Source: DASYRM01 sp036004405
GTDB taxonomy: Bacteria; Acidobacteriota; Vicinamibacteria; Vicinamibacterales; UBA2999
Direction of reading: 5' to 3'
Length of the DNA: 64,000 nt
Assembly: GCA_036004405.1 (NCBI GenBank)
Contig: DASYRM010000158.1
Span: forward strand, 1 to 64,000
In this document: in pieces, positions 32,958-42,377 of the stretch
How the letters are laid out: every line of letters begins with the position of its first letter
Numbering within the stretch: the first letter of the stretch is position 1
Position numbers and translations under genes: made by a program
The notes under the pieces: generated by a model
What the model saw: the letters and a program-made list of their open reading frames with translations, nothing else
Databases searched by the model: none
Told to the model about the DNA's origin: nothing

Positions 32958-34217
32958 TCAGTAGAGCGGGAACTTTTCGCAGAGCTTCTCGACTTCGTGT
33001 TTGATCGTGCCCAGCACGCGGTCATCGTCTGGGGCAGCCAGCGCGCGCGTGATGAAGTCGGCGATCAGTTCCATCTCGGGCTCGCGCATGCCGCGTGTCG
33101 TGGTCGCGGGGGTGCCGACGCGGATGCCGCTGGCCACCATCGGCGGGTTCTTGTCGAACGGGATCGCGTTCTTGTTCACGGTGATGCCGGCCTTGCCGAG
33201 CGCGGCCTCGGCCGCCTTGCCGGTGACGCCCTTCGAGAAGGTGTCCACCAGCATCAGGTGGTTGTCGGTGCCGCCGCTCACCAGGCGGAAGGCATGCGCC
33301 GTCAGCGCCGACGCCAGCCGCGAGGCGTTGGCAATGATCTGACGCTGATACTCGACGAACGACGGCTCCTGCGCTTCCTTGAAGCACACCGCCTTGGCCG
33401 CGATGATGTGCATCACCGGCCCGCCCTGCACGCCGGGAAAGAGCGCCCTGTCGAGATCCTTGGCGTACTGCTCGCGGCAGAGGATCAAGCCGCCGCGGGG
33501 CCCCCGCAGGGTCTTGTGCGTGGTGGACGTCACGAAGTCCGCATGCGGGATCGGGCTCGGGTGCAGGCCCACCGCGACAAGCCCCGCGATGTGGGCCATG
33601 TCCACCATCACGATGCTCCCGACCTCTTTCGCCACGCCCGCGATGCGCGCGAAGTCGATGATGCGCGGGTAGGCGCTGGCGCCCACGACAATCATCTTCG
33701 GCTTGTGCTCGTGCGCGAGCTGTTCGAGCGCCTCGTAGTCGATCTGTTCGGTGTCCGGTCGCACGCCGTAGGGGACGATCTTGTACAGCTGCCCGGAGAA
33801 GTTGAGCGGGTGGCCGTGCGTCAGGTGGCCGCCGTGCGCCAGGTTCATGCCGAGCACGGTGTCGCCCGGCTTGACCGCCGCGAAGTACACCGTCATGTTG
33901 GCCTGCGCGCCGGAGTGCGGCTGCACGTTGGCGTGGTCGGCGCCGAAAAGCGCCTTGGCGCGCGCGATCGCGAGCGACTCGGCCACGTCCACGAACTCGC
34001 AGCCACCGTAGTAGCGCCGGCCGGGATACCCCTCGGCGTACTTGTTGGTGAGCACCGAGCCTGCGGTCTCGAGAATCGCCTGGCTGACGAAGTTTTCGGA
34101 CGCGATCAGCTCGAGCCCTTCCGACTGCCGCTTCAGTTCGTTGGCGACGGCACCGGCGATTTCAGGATCGGTTTCGACCAGCGTGCGCGAGAGCGCACTG
34201 CGCGTGACGTTCGGCAT
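32958..34217 (-). CDS. glyA: Serine hydroxymethyltransferase
   Basis: The 419-residue PLP enzyme makes glycine and methylene-tetrahydrofolate from serine. It is full length, with SEGLELIASENFVS near the N-terminus, the PLP lysine Lys235 in VTSTTHKTLRGPRGG, and HGGHLTHGHPLNFSG. It is cytosolic and housekeeping. It follows nothing obvious on the same transcript: the amidohydrolase upstream on the same strand is separated by 95 bases of inverted repeats. The ATG start MPNVTRSALSR agrees with the usual N-terminus. Confidence 0.96.
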   Translation of the reverse strand: MPNVTRSALSRTLVETDPEIAGAVANELKRQSEGLELIASENFVSQAILETAGSVLTNKYAEGYPGRRYYGGCEFVDVAESLAIARAKALFGADHANVQPHSGAQANMTVYFAAVKPGDTVLGMNLAHGGHLTHGHPLNFSGQLYKIVPYGVRPDTEQIDYEALEQLAHEHKPKMIVVGASAYPRIIDFARIAGVAKEVGSIVMVDMAHIAGLVAVGLHPSPIPHADFVTSTTHKTLRGPRGGLILCREQYAKDLDRALFPGVQGGPVMHIIAAKAVCFKEAQEPSFVEYQRQIIANASRLASALTAHAFRLVSGGTDNHLMLVDTFSKGVTGKAAEAALGKAGITVNKNAIPFDKNPPMVASGIRVGTPATTTRGMREPEMELIADFITRALAAPDDDRVLGTIKHEVEKLCEKFPLY

Positions 34218-34242
34218 AAGAGTGATTGTACAGACCCTGGTC

Positions 34243-34268
34243 GGGCAGGTCTAAAGACCTGCCCCTAC
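34243..34268 (-). repeat. CTTNAG-type inverted repeat upstream of glyA
   Basis: GGGCAGGTCT (34243-34252) and AGACCTGCCC (34255-34264) form a perfect 10-base stem. The minus strand reads GTAGGGGCAGGTCTTTAGACC. The stem sequence differs from the neighbouring copies, yet the flank and CTTTAG centre are kept. Confidence 0.8.
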
Positions 34269-34270
34269 AA

Positions 34271-34300
34271 ACGGGCCGCCTGAAGGCGGCCCCTACGTAC
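34271..34300 (-). repeat. CTTNAG-type inverted repeat
   Basis: GGGCCGCCT (34273-34281) and AGGCGGCCC (34284-34292), GA loop, followed on the plus strand by CTACGTAC. Its right half (34281-34300) is repeated exactly at 34301-34320. Confidence 0.8.
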
Positions 34301-34320
34301 TGAAGGCGGCCCCTACGTAC
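34301..34320 (-). repeat. Half copy providing the amidohydrolase stop codon
   Basis: Exact 20-base tandem duplicate of 34281-34300. On the minus strand its edge reads ACGTAGGGGCC; ACG is the last codon and TAG (34315-34313) the stop of the amidohydrolase gene. Confidence 0.75.
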
Positions 34321-35491
34321 GAGTGAGCTTGCCGCTCATGATCGCCGCGCGGGGGAACAGGCGCTGCCTGCCGCTGCGCTTTGCGTTCACGTTGTCGATG
34401 AAGTCGAACGCCCCTTCGCGCAGCTCGAGGATCGACACGTCGGCGGGCGCGCCGGGTCGCAGCGTGCCGAGCCCCTTGAACGCAGGGAAGGTGGCCGCGG
34501 CCTGCGAGGTGCCCATCGCGATCGCCTGCATCAGCGGCACCCCAAGCATCAGCAGCTTCGACATCACGTTGGGGAAGTCCACCACGTGCTCGGTGCGGCC
34601 GGCGTCGGTCCAGTCCGACGAGGTGGTGTCGGGCAGGAAGCCCGCCTTGACGCCCTCGGCCATGGTGTCCCAGGTGAAATGCCCGGTGCGGCCGTTGCCG
34701 ACGTCGAAGCGGATGCCGCGCTTGCGGGCCGCGAGCACTTCCGGCAGCACTCCGCCTTTGCCGTCGAAGATCGAGTTGGGTGGGAACGCGTACATGTGCG
34801 TGACGATGTCGCCCGGCTTGAGCAGCGCCAGCAGCTGCGGCACCGTCGAGAACGTCTGGCCGATGTGAATCATCACCGGCAGCCCGAGCGGCCGCGCCAC
34901 TTCCTGCGCCCGGCGCAGCACCTCCTGGTCGTGGTCGCCGGCGACGTTGTTCGACAGCCGCGCCTTGATGCCGATGATCGTGTCGCGGTTCCGCAGGATG
35001 GCCGCGCGGGCCAGGCCGACGTCGGCGCGTGCCAGGTCCATCACGTCGCCCTCGTCGATGACGCCGGCGCGGCCGATGTTGATCAGCACGCGCACGCGAT
35101 TGGGCGCGCCTTTCGCGAATCCGACCACGGAATCGATCATGTCGGCGCCGCGTGATCCCGCGTCCACGAGCGACGTGACGCCCTGCGACAGGCAGATGCC
35201 GGGCATCTCCGCCGAGCGCACGTGGGTATGGACGTCGATGAGGCCGGGAGTGACCAGCGCACCGGCGGCGTCCACCACCTCGCCCGCGGCCGACGCGGGG
35301 ATTGATGGCTGCACGGCCGCAATGCGGCCCTTCAGGATGGCCACGTCGGCCATCGCGTCGAACCGCCGCGACGGGTCGATCACCCGGCCGCCCTTGACCA
35401 GCAGATCGTATTGGGCGCCCGACGTCGAACGGGCGGTGAGCACGGCGGCACCGCCGACGGCGGTGGTGATGAACGCGCGGCGTGTCAGCAT
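34313..35491 (-). CDS. Exported amidohydrolase/deacetylase family metallohydrolase
   Basis: The 392-residue protein starts MLTRRAFITTAVGGAAVL, a Tat-like signal, and continues QYDLLVKGGRVIDPSRRFDAM, the usual opening beta domain of the amidohydrolase superfamily. Metal-binding HxH lies in GLIDVHTHVRS. LPVMIHIGQTFSTV and PDTTSSDWTDAG are typical of the deacetylase/dihydroorotase-like subfamily. Substrate is unknown (N-acyl amino acids or cyclic amides are possible). It is divergent from the RlmI-like gene with only 31 bases between start codons, so the promoters overlap. Its stop lies in an inverted-repeat element. Confidence 0.88.
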   Translation of the reverse strand: MLTRRAFITTAVGGAAVLTARSTSGAQYDLLVKGGRVIDPSRRFDAMADVAILKGRIAAVQPSIPASAAGEVVDAAGALVTPGLIDVHTHVRSAEMPGICLSQGVTSLVDAGSRGADMIDSVVGFAKGAPNRVRVLINIGRAGVIDEGDVMDLARADVGLARAAILRNRDTIIGIKARLSNNVAGDHDQEVLRRAQEVARPLGLPVMIHIGQTFSTVPQLLALLKPGDIVTHMYAFPPNSIFDGKGGVLPEVLAARKRGIRFDVGNGRTGHFTWDTMAEGVKAGFLPDTTSSDWTDAGRTEHVVDFPNVMSKLLMLGVPLMQAIAMGTSQAAATFPAFKGLGTLRPGAPADVSILELREGAFDFIDNVNAKRSGRQRLFPRAAIMSGKLTRT

Positions 35492-35522
35492 GCGCGCATC
35501 ATAATGGGAGAAAGCCCTCGCG

Positions 35523-36683
35523 ATGCCAACCGTCACCCTCTCATCTCGCGGCGAGCAGCGTATCCGCGGCGGCCACCCCTGGATCTATCGCGCCGACGTG
35601 ACCGGCGTGGCCGCGGCCGGCGGCGACGTGGTGGAGGTGGCCGGACCGCGCGCGCGCCCGATTGGCACCGCGCTCTTCAGCGATCGCTCGCAGATCGCCA
35701 TTCGCATGCTGACGGTGGGCGCCGAGTCGGCGGACGTCGCGGCGCTCGTGCGCGCCAGGCTGGAGCGGGCGCTGGCGTTTCGCACGTCCCTGTCGCTCGA
35801 CGCGACCGCCTACCGCCTGGTGCACGGCGAGGCGGATCTGCTGCCGTCGCTGGTCGTCGATCGCTACGCCGACTATGTCGTGCTGCAGACGCTGTCGCAG
35901 GGGATGGACCGGCTCGCGCCGGTGATCGTCGAGGCGCTGACGGATCTCCTGCATCCGGCCGGCATCCTGGCCAGAAACGATCCCAAGGTCCGCACGCTCG
36001 AGGGGCTCGAGCAGCGGGTGGACGTCCTGGCCGGCGAGATTCCTGAGACGGTGACCGTGCGCGAGGGGCCGGTGGAGTACGCCGTGGACCTGCGCCACGG
36101 TCAGAAGACCGGGCTCTTTCTCGATCAGCGCGAGAACCGCGAGGCGGCAGCGCGCTACGCTCGCGGCCGGCTGCTCGACGGTTTCAGCTATCACGGCGGC
36201 TTCGCGCTGCGGTTGGCGCCTCAGTGCGAATCGGCCGAAGCGATCGACATCTCCGCCGACGCCGTCGCGCGCATCACCGCCAACGCCGCGCGCAATGGCG
36301 TGGCGGTGCAGGCGCGTGAGGCCAACGTGTTCGACGAGCTGCGGCGCCTCGAGCGCGCGGGCGCCCGCTACGACACCATCGTGCTGGACCCGCCGGCCTT
36401 CGCCAAGAACAAGGCGTCGGTGCCCAATGCCACCGCAGGCTACAAGGACATCAACCTGCACGCCATGCGCCTGCTGGCGCCCGGCGGTACCCTGGTGACG
36501 TGCAGCTGCTCCTACAACATCACCGAGGACATGTTCGGCGCCATCCTGCACGAGGCGTCGATCGACAGCCGGGTGCCGGTGACGATCGTCGAGAAGCGCA
36601 TGCAGGGGCGCGACCACCCGGTGCTGATGGGCGTGCCCGAGACCTACTATCTGAAATGCTTCATCCTGCGCCGCGTCGAGTGA
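35523..36683 (+). CDS. RlmI-like class I rRNA methyltransferase
   Basis: The 386-residue protein has an N-terminal PUA RNA-binding domain (about 1-80, TLSSRGEQRIRGGHPWIYRAD), a central EEHD-like region and a Rossmann methyltransferase. Motif IV LDPPAFAKNK and the Cys327-Ser-Cys329 region (TCSCSYN) fit cytosine-5 RNA methyltransferases of the RlmI group (m5C1962 of 23S rRNA). AGAAAG upstream marks the start. The cupin gene follows three bases after its stop, so they are co-transcribed. Confidence 0.9.
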   Translation: MPTVTLSSRGEQRIRGGHPWIYRADVTGVAAAGGDVVEVAGPRARPIGTALFSDRSQIAIRMLTVGAESADVAALVRARLERALAFRTSLSLDATAYRLVHGEADLLPSLVVDRYADYVVLQTLSQGMDRLAPVIVEALTDLLHPAGILARNDPKVRTLEGLEQRVDVLAGEIPETVTVREGPVEYAVDLRHGQKTGLFLDQRENREAAARYARGRLLDGFSYHGGFALRLAPQCESAEAIDISADAVARITANAARNGVAVQAREANVFDELRRLERAGARYDTIVLDPPAFAKNKASVPNATAGYKDINLHAMRLLAPGGTLVTCSCSYNITEDMFGAILHEASIDSRVPVTIVEKRMQGRDHPVLMGVPETYYLKCFILRRVE

Positions 36684-36686
36684 GCC

Positions 36687-37010
36687 ATGCAGACCTTTGC
36701 CGACTACCGTGACCACCTGGGCGCGCTGCCCGACAAGCAGTTCAAGTCCACGCTCTTCCGCAGTGCCCAGCTCATGCTTGGCCTCAACTGCTTGTCGCCT
36801 GGCCAGGAACAGCACCTGCACGAACACGCCGGCCAGGACAAGTTCTACTTCGTGGTCGAGGGCGAGGGGCGGTTCGTCGTTGGCGGCGAAATCCGCACCG
36901 CCGGCCAGGGCCACGCCGTCTGGGCGCCTGCCGGGGTCCCGCACGGCGTGCGCAACGACACCGGCGAGCGCCTCGTGCTGCTGGTGGGCATTGCCCCATT
37001 TCCCGGATAA
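36687..37010 (+). CDS. Single-domain cupin protein
   Basis: The 107-residue beta barrel has the cupin motifs GQEQHLHEHAGQDKFYFVVEGEG (in two parts: GQEQHLHEHAGQ and DKFYFVVEGEG) and WAPAGVPHGVRND; His residues in HEH and in PHG would bind a metal. It starts three bases after the methyltransferase stop. Role is unknown; single cupins include sugar isomerases and dioxygenases. Confidence 0.85.
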   Translation: MQTFADYRDHLGALPDKQFKSTLFRSAQLMLGLNCLSPGQEQHLHEHAGQDKFYFVVEGEGRFVVGGEIRTAGQGHAVWAPAGVPHGVRNDTGERLVLLVGIAPFPG

Positions 37011-37040
37011 ACGGATGGATGCGGACGGCGGGCACGAACT

Positions 37041-37066
37041 ACAGAGGCGGTTGACTGCCCCTCTGT
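37041..37066 (+). terminator. Possible terminator after the cupin gene
   Basis: ACAGAGG (37041-37047) pairs with CCTCTGT (37060-37066), 12-base loop, 30 bases past the cupin stop, followed by TGTTCGG. The T-rich tail is weak. Confidence 0.35.
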
Positions 37067-37102
37067 TGTTCGGCTAAGGTCGGCCCCGCCCGCGAGGCCT
37101 TT

Positions 37103-40100
37103 GTGGCGTCTCGGCAAAACCCTTCGTCGGCTCTCGTCTCGTCCCTCATGGGCGTCTTTGACCACGATCTGCGGTCGGACGTCGTTTACTGCTCACCTGA
37201 AGTGCATCAGATCTTCGGCTGGCCTCCGGACCTCGAGGTCAGTCTGGACATGCTCAGCGCCCGCGCGCACCCCGAGGATCGCGCGGACCGGGACGCCGCG
37301 GTGGCGCGTGCCCACGACCCGGCCGGCGACGGCCGCTACGACTTCCAGTACCGCATCGTCCGCGCCGACGGCGCGATCCGCTGGGTGCACACGCGATCGC
37401 AGACGTTCTTCAAAGGCACGCGCGCGGCGCGCAAGGCTGCCCGTGTGATCGGTGCCATCACCGACGTCACCGAGGCTCGGGCTGCGCTCGCGCTGCTGCA
37501 GGACCGCGAGGATCGGCTCAGGCGCGCGGAGACGCTCGCCCGCATGGGCCACTTCTCGCTGGATCCGGATGGCGGCAACGCCGTCTGGTCCACCGGGAAC
37601 AAGCTGCTTTACGGCTTCGAGGCGGACGCAACGCCGTCCTTCGACGATTTCGTGTCGCGCCTGCATCCGGCTGACCGGCCGCGTCTCGCAGCAGCGTTCG
37701 CGCGCGCCGCGGCAGAGCACGACAATTTCGAGATCGAGTTCCGCGTCATCCGCCCCGAGGGCGAGGCCTATCTGCGCTCGCTCGTCGAGTGCACGACCGA
37801 CGCCGCCGGCCGCGTCCGCTTCTTCGGCACCAACATCGACGTCACGGCGCAGAAGCAGGCCGAAGCCGGGCTGATCGCGAACCAGGAACGGCTCGCGCAG
37901 GCCGTTCGCCTTGGCCGTCTCGGCATCTTCGACCATAACCACGTGACGGGAGAGATGTACGTGTCGCCGGAACAGCGAGCGATCTGGGGAATTGGACCCT
38001 ACGAGGACGTGTCGGCCGAGCAGAGCCTCTTCCGCGTCCATCCGGAAGATCGCGAGCGCGCGTTCACCGCGATGCGGCGCTCCCACGATCCGGCCGGCGA
38101 CGGTACTTTCGACATCGAGCATCGGGTGATCACGGCCGACGGCGGCGTCCGCTGGATTCACAATCGGGCGCAGACCTCTTTCATAGGAGAAGGCGCCGCG
38201 CGCAAACCGGTGCGCACCGTGGGCGCCACCGCCGACATCACCGATCTCAAGCAGGTCGAAGTGGACCTGCGCATCAAGGACAACGCGCTCAATTCCTGGG
38301 TCCGCGGCGTCCTCATCATCGGCCTGACCGGAAAGATCACCTACGCCAACCCCGCGTGGCTCCAGATGCACCGGTGCGATACCGCCGAGGTGCTCGGACG
38401 CAACCCGTTCGAATTCGTCGTCGATCCGGACCAGCACGATCGCATACGCGAGGCGCTTCAACGCACCGGCTCCTGGACCGGCGAGGTGGTGGCGCGGCGG
38501 CAGGACGGCACGACCTTCGATGCCGCGCTCTCGACCAGCTCGGTGACGACGGCCGACGGACGGCACGTGGCATTCCTCGGCTCGATCGAGGACGTCACCG
38601 AGCGCAAGCGGGCCGAGGCTCAGGTGCGGCGCAGTGAAGCCATGCTGCGCTCGGTGTTCGAGGCGTCGCAGGACGCGATCGTGGTGACCAAGGCCGGGCG
38701 CGTCGTGTTCGCCAACCCCGCCACGGCCAAGATGTACGGGCTGACCGAGCCTGCCGACATGCTGGGCGAGCCGCTGGCGAACTTCGTACCGGAGTCGGAG
38801 CTGCCGCGCGTACTGGCGATCAACCGGGCGCGCGAGCAGGGGCTGCCGTCGCCGAGCTCCTACGAAACCAAGGGGCTGCGCCGCGACAAGACGGTGTTCG
38901 ACGCCGAGATCTCCGCCTCGACCTACACCATCGACGGCGAAGTGTATCCGCTCGTCGTGATCCGCGACGTCAGCGCGCGCAAGGCCGCGGAACGCGCGCT
39001 GCGCGAGAGCGCCGAACGGCTGTCGAAGGTGTTCAACAGCACGTCCGAAGCCCAGATTCTGCACCGGGTCACAGACGACGGCCGGCTCGTCATCGTGTCG
39101 GTGAACGACGCGTATCGCGCCGTGCGCGACGCGTCGTTCCCCGGCGTCTCGTCCGTCATCGAAGGGCGCTATCGCGACGATGTGCTGGCGGAGCAGGGAA
39201 TGACGCCGGCGCAGATCGAGATGGAGATGCCCGCGTACCGGCGCGTCATCGCCACCCGCCAGCCGGTGTGGCACGAGCTCGAGATCCCGCTGCCCAACGG
39301 CGACCTGGCGGTTGTGGAGGCGCACCTCGAGCCGGTTCTGGACGAAGACGGCCGCTGCACGCACGTCCTGTGGGTGGGGCGCAACATCACCGATCGCAAG
39401 CGCGCCGAGGCCGACCGGGAGCGGCTGGAGCGCCAGCTGGAACAGGTTCGCAAGATGGAGTCGATCGGCCAGCTGGCCGGCGGCATCGCCCACGATTTCA
39501 ACAACATGCTCACGGTCGTCCTGGGCAACGTGGACCTGATGCGGATGCAGATGATGCCCGGCCACCCGCTCGAGCAGGAAATCGCGGCAGTGGAGCAGGC
39601 CGCGCAGCGGTCGAAGGAGATGGCGCGTCAGCTGCTGGCGTTCTCGCGGCAGCAGATCATCCAGCCGATGGTGCTCGATCTCAACGAGCAGATCACCGCC
39701 ACGCGATCGCTCTTCGCCACGCTCATCGGCGAACAGGTCACCGTGGCCTTCAGGCCCGACCACGCGCTGTGGCCGGTACTGTGCGATCCGTCGCAGATCG
39801 ACCAGGTGCTCCTGAACCTCGTGGTCAACGCCCGCGATGCCATGCCGCGCGGCGGCACGATCACGGTGGAGACGCGCAACGTCACCCTCGATCAGGCGAC
39901 GCGGCTCGACGTGCCGGGCGCCTTGCCCGGCGAGTACGTCAGCCTCGAGGTCCGCGACGAGGGCGTGGGCATCGACCCCAAGGTGCTGCCGCGCATCTTC
40001 GAGCCGTTCTTCACGACGAAAAATGTGAGCAAAGGCACCGGCCTCGGGCTGGCAACGGTGTACGGCATCGTGAAGCAGAACGGCTGGTACATCCGGGTGG

Positions 40101-40603
40101 ACAGCGAGCCGGACCAGGGCTCGTCGTTCCGTCTCTACATGCCGCGCCCCACGTCGGCCGGCGCCCCGGCGATCGCGCCGCCCGTGGTGCGTGCGGCGCT
40201 GCCCCCGCTTGCCGACGTGTCGACTGGCGAGCGCCGGATGACGAAGATCCTGCTGGTCGAGGACGACGAGATGGTGAGGAACCTCACCAGCGGACTGCTC
40301 GGCTCGCTGGGCTACACCGTGTTCGTGTGTGATTCGCCGACGTCGGCCATTGCGCGGTTGAAGAACGACCCGGTGGTTCCGGATCTGCTGCTCACCGACG
40401 TCGTGATGCCGTCGATGACCGGGCCGGAGCTGCGCGATCGCCTGATTCAGACGATGCCCGGGCTGAAGACCGTCCTGATGTCGGGCTACACGAGCCACAC
40501 CGCCATACGCGGTGCGCTCGCCGACACGGCGGTCCGCTTCATTCAGAAGCCGTTTACGAAGCAGGAACTCGAGCAGGCGATTCGCGAGCTGCTCGAGGGA
40601 TGA
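37103..40603 (+). CDS. Soluble multi-PAS hybrid histidine kinase
   Basis: This 1166-residue protein has no membrane segment. It carries about six PAS/PAC units in the first 770 residues, each ending in a DVTE/DIT-type linker (GAITDVTEAR, NIDVTAQK, ATADITDLK, SIEDVTERKRAE, VIRDVSARKAAE, NITDRKRAE). HisKA follows with His797 in GGIAHDFNNML, an HATPase domain with LNLVVNARDAMPRG and GTGLGLATVYG, and a C-terminal receiver with phospho-acceptor Asp1099 in LLLTDVVMPSMTG. It probably senses redox, light or small molecules in the cytosol; the ligands are unknown. The GTG start at 37103 has GAGG upstream; ATG 37148 is an alternative. No output regulator is adjacent. Confidence 0.9.
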   Translation: MASRQNPSSALVSSLMGVFDHDLRSDVVYCSPEVHQIFGWPPDLEVSLDMLSARAHPEDRADRDAAVARAHDPAGDGRYDFQYRIVRADGAIRWVHTRSQTFFKGTRAARKAARVIGAITDVTEARAALALLQDREDRLRRAETLARMGHFSLDPDGGNAVWSTGNKLLYGFEADATPSFDDFVSRLHPADRPRLAAAFARAAAEHDNFEIEFRVIRPEGEAYLRSLVECTTDAAGRVRFFGTNIDVTAQKQAEAGLIANQERLAQAVRLGRLGIFDHNHVTGEMYVSPEQRAIWGIGPYEDVSAEQSLFRVHPEDRERAFTAMRRSHDPAGDGTFDIEHRVITADGGVRWIHNRAQTSFIGEGAARKPVRTVGATADITDLKQVEVDLRIKDNALNSWVRGVLIIGLTGKITYANPAWLQMHRCDTAEVLGRNPFEFVVDPDQHDRIREALQRTGSWTGEVVARRQDGTTFDAALSTSSVTTADGRHVAFLGSIEDVTERKRAEAQVRRSEAMLRSVFEASQDAIVVTKAGRVVFANPATAKMYGLTEPADMLGEPLANFVPESELPRVLAINRAREQGLPSPSSYETKGLRRDKTVFDAEISASTYTIDGEVYPLVVIRDVSARKAAERALRESAERLSKVFNSTSEAQILHRVTDDGRLVIVSVNDAYRAVRDASFPGVSSVIEGRYRDDVLAEQGMTPAQIEMEMPAYRRVIATRQPVWHELEIPLPNGDLAVVEAHLEPVLDEDGRCTHVLWVGRNITDRKRAEADRERLERQLEQVRKMESIGQLAGGIAHDFNNMLTVVLGNVDLMRMQMMPGHPLEQEIAAVEQAAQRSKEMARQLLAFSRQQIIQPMVLDLNEQITATRSLFATLIGEQVTVAFRPDHALWPVLCDPSQIDQVLLNLVVNARDAMPRGGTITVETRNVTLDQATRLDVPGALPGEYVSLEVRDEGVGIDPKVLPRIFEPFFTTKNVSKGTGLGLATVYGIVKQNGWYIRVDSEPDQGSSFRLYMPRPTSAGAPAIAPPVVRAALPPLADVSTGERRMTKILLVEDDEMVRNLTSGLLGSLGYTVFVCDSPTSAIARLKNDPVVPDLLLTDVVMPSMTGPELRDRLIQTMPGLKTVLMSGYTSHTAIRGALADTAVRFIQKPFTKQELEQAIRELLEG

Positions 40604-40606
40604 GTT

Positions 40607-40636
40607 CGTAGGGGCCGCCTTCAGGCGGCCCGTTGT
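40607..40636 (+). repeat. CTTNAG-type inverted repeat, tandem copy 1
   Basis: The 30-base unit starts CGTAGGGGCCGCC, three bases after the kinase stop. Stem GGGCCGCCT/AGGCGGCCC (40612-40620 with 40623-40631). It is identical to the next copy. Confidence 0.82.
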
Positions 40637-40637
40637 G

Positions 40638-40667
40638 CGTAGGGGCCGCCTTCAGGCGGCCCGTTGT
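40638..40667 (+). repeat. CTTNAG-type inverted repeat, tandem copy 2
   Basis: Exact repeat of 40607-40636, one base away (period 31). Its last base is the first base of the amidase stop codon (40667-40669, minus strand). Confidence 0.82.
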
Positions 40668-42355
40668 CACTCCAGCGGCGGCGGCCGACGGCGTTTCGTC
40701 GCCTGTTCAAAGGCGTACGCCAGCGCGATGAGGCGCGGCTCGCTGCAGGCGCCGCCGGTGAAGCTGACGCCGAACGGCGTCGGACGCGCGTCGAATCCCG
40801 GAGGCGCGAGCAGGTTCGGCACGGTGGCGAACGGCACGATGACCGTTGGATATCCGGGCTTCGCGGCAATGGCTGCACCAATGGGGCCGGGAAACAGCAA
40901 TGCATCGAGCCGGTGCTCTTTGATGGCCGCGTCGATGCCGTTGGCGCCGGTCAGCCGCACGTCGCGCGCCCGGTCGCGCTCGTACCGCCCGCGATCGGCC
41001 ACCACGTCCATCTCGTCGGAGATGTCGAGCTGCGCCTGCCCGTACTTCAGCGTGCCCTCGCCCTGGTGCGCCCGGTTCCACGTGCGCAGCTCGGTAAGAC
41101 TCTTCACCGGCGCGGCGGCGCCGAGCGACGCCAGCCAGGCGTTGAAGTCGCGCTTCATGCCGTACTTGAGGACGACGGAGCAGTCGTCGTCGCGCCCCTT
41201 CGCGTCGCCGAGCCCGCTGCATACCGGCCAGCTGTTGAAGCTGTCGGCGCCCGCCGCGAGCACCGACGGCAGGTCGGCCGGATCCACGATGGTGGCGCCC
41301 GCGGCCTTGAGCGCCCCAATCGCCTCGTTCATCGCCTGGCGCTCGCCGGCGCTGAGTCCACCCTTCGCCCCCCGCGCGCCGGGCACCGGCAGCGGTTCGT
41401 AGAAGAAGGCGCGCGGTACGCCGATGCGCGCCCCGTTGAGCGCGTCGGCCCGCAGGAACGGCGTGTAGTCGCGGCGCGGCGGCGGCGTGCAGGTCCGCGT
41501 CGCGGGGTCGCGCGGATCGGGCATGCCTCCTTCGAGCACGCCAAGCAGCGCGGCTGCGTCTGCGACGCTGCGCGCCATGGGTCCCGGCGTGTCCTGATCG
41601 GCGGTGATGGGGATGACGCCGTAGCGGCTTATCCGTCCCACCGTCGGCTTGATGCCCACGAGCATCGTGCGGCTTGCCGGGTTGAGGATCGACCCCGACG
41701 TCTCCGTGCCGACGTTGGCCGCCCAGAAGCTGGCGGCCGTGCCGATGCCCGAGCTCGATCCGCCCGTCGGGAGCACCGGCCGACCGTCGGAGGCCGGCCG
41801 CGGATCCGGACGCGGATCGTAGGGATTGAACCCGAATCCGGCCAGCGAGCTGTAGTTGGTCGGCATGTCGCTCGCCACCCAGTTGGCGAGCTCCGTCATC
41901 ACCGTCTTGGCGATGATGACGGCTCCCGCGGCGCGCAACCGCGTTGTGATCGTGGCCTCGTACGGCGGCACCAGCGTCGCAAACGCGAGCGCGCCGCCCG
42001 TTGTGGGCATGTCCGTCGTGTGGATGTTGTCCTTCAGGGCGATCGGAATGCCGTGGAGCGGTCCACGCGATTTGCCGGCCCTGCGCTCGCGGTCCCGCGC
42101 GTCGGCCTCGTCGAGCGCCCGCAAGTTGATCGTGATGGCGGCGTTGAGGCGCCCCTCGTAGCGCGCGATGCGATCGAGCGACTGCTGCACCAGCCCCCGT
42201 GAAGTGACGCGGCCCCGCGCGAGCGCCGTCCGCATGTCGCCGATGCTGGCCTCGACGACGGAGAACGCGGCGGCTGGCGTCCCCTGGTTCGCCGGCCGCG
42301 CCGCGACGACGGCAAGCGACCCCAGCATCAGGCCGCACGCCATGAGCCGGCTCAT
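40667..42355 (-). CDS. Exported amidase (amidase signature family)
   Basis: The 562-residue protein has a short signal-like N-terminus (MSRLMACGLMLGSLAVVAAR). The Ser-cisSer-Lys triad is visible: Lys108 in IPIALKDN, serines 200-202 in PTGGSSSGIG and nucleophile Ser222 in GTETSGSILNP. The family hydrolyses amides and aryl-amides; substrate unknown, probably periplasmic. It is divergent from the SDR gene with start codons almost touching (42353-42355 and 42354 or 42378). Its 3' end abuts a tandem inverted repeat shared with the convergent kinase gene. Confidence 0.9.
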   Translation of the reverse strand: MSRLMACGLMLGSLAVVAARPANQGTPAAAFSVVEASIGDMRTALARGRVTSRGLVQQSLDRIARYEGRLNAAITINLRALDEADARDRERRAGKSRGPLHGIPIALKDNIHTTDMPTTGGALAFATLVPPYEATITTRLRAAGAVIIAKTVMTELANWVASDMPTNYSSLAGFGFNPYDPRPDPRPASDGRPVLPTGGSSSGIGTAASFWAANVGTETSGSILNPASRTMLVGIKPTVGRISRYGVIPITADQDTPGPMARSVADAAALLGVLEGGMPDPRDPATRTCTPPPRRDYTPFLRADALNGARIGVPRAFFYEPLPVPGARGAKGGLSAGERQAMNEAIGALKAAGATIVDPADLPSVLAAGADSFNSWPVCSGLGDAKGRDDDCSVVLKYGMKRDFNAWLASLGAAAPVKSLTELRTWNRAHQGEGTLKYGQAQLDISDEMDVVADRGRYERDRARDVRLTGANGIDAAIKEHRLDALLFPGPIGAAIAAKPGYPTVIVPFATVPNLLAPPGFDARPTPFGVSFTGGACSEPRLIALAYAFEQATKRRRPPPLE

Positions 42356-42377
42356 GATCGGAAGCTATCATGAAGCC

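Noticed and set aside
32927..33025. N-terminal extension of the Wzz-like protein to 33025
   Set aside because: The extra 33 residues are serine/arginine-rich and run antisense through the 3' end of glyA; the ATG at 32926 gives a normal Wzz N-terminus.
37193..40498. An 1101-codon antisense frame across the PAS kinase
   Set aside because: Composition (Arg, His, Asp, Val-rich) and lack of motifs show a shadow frame; the sense strand has intact kinase motifs throughout.
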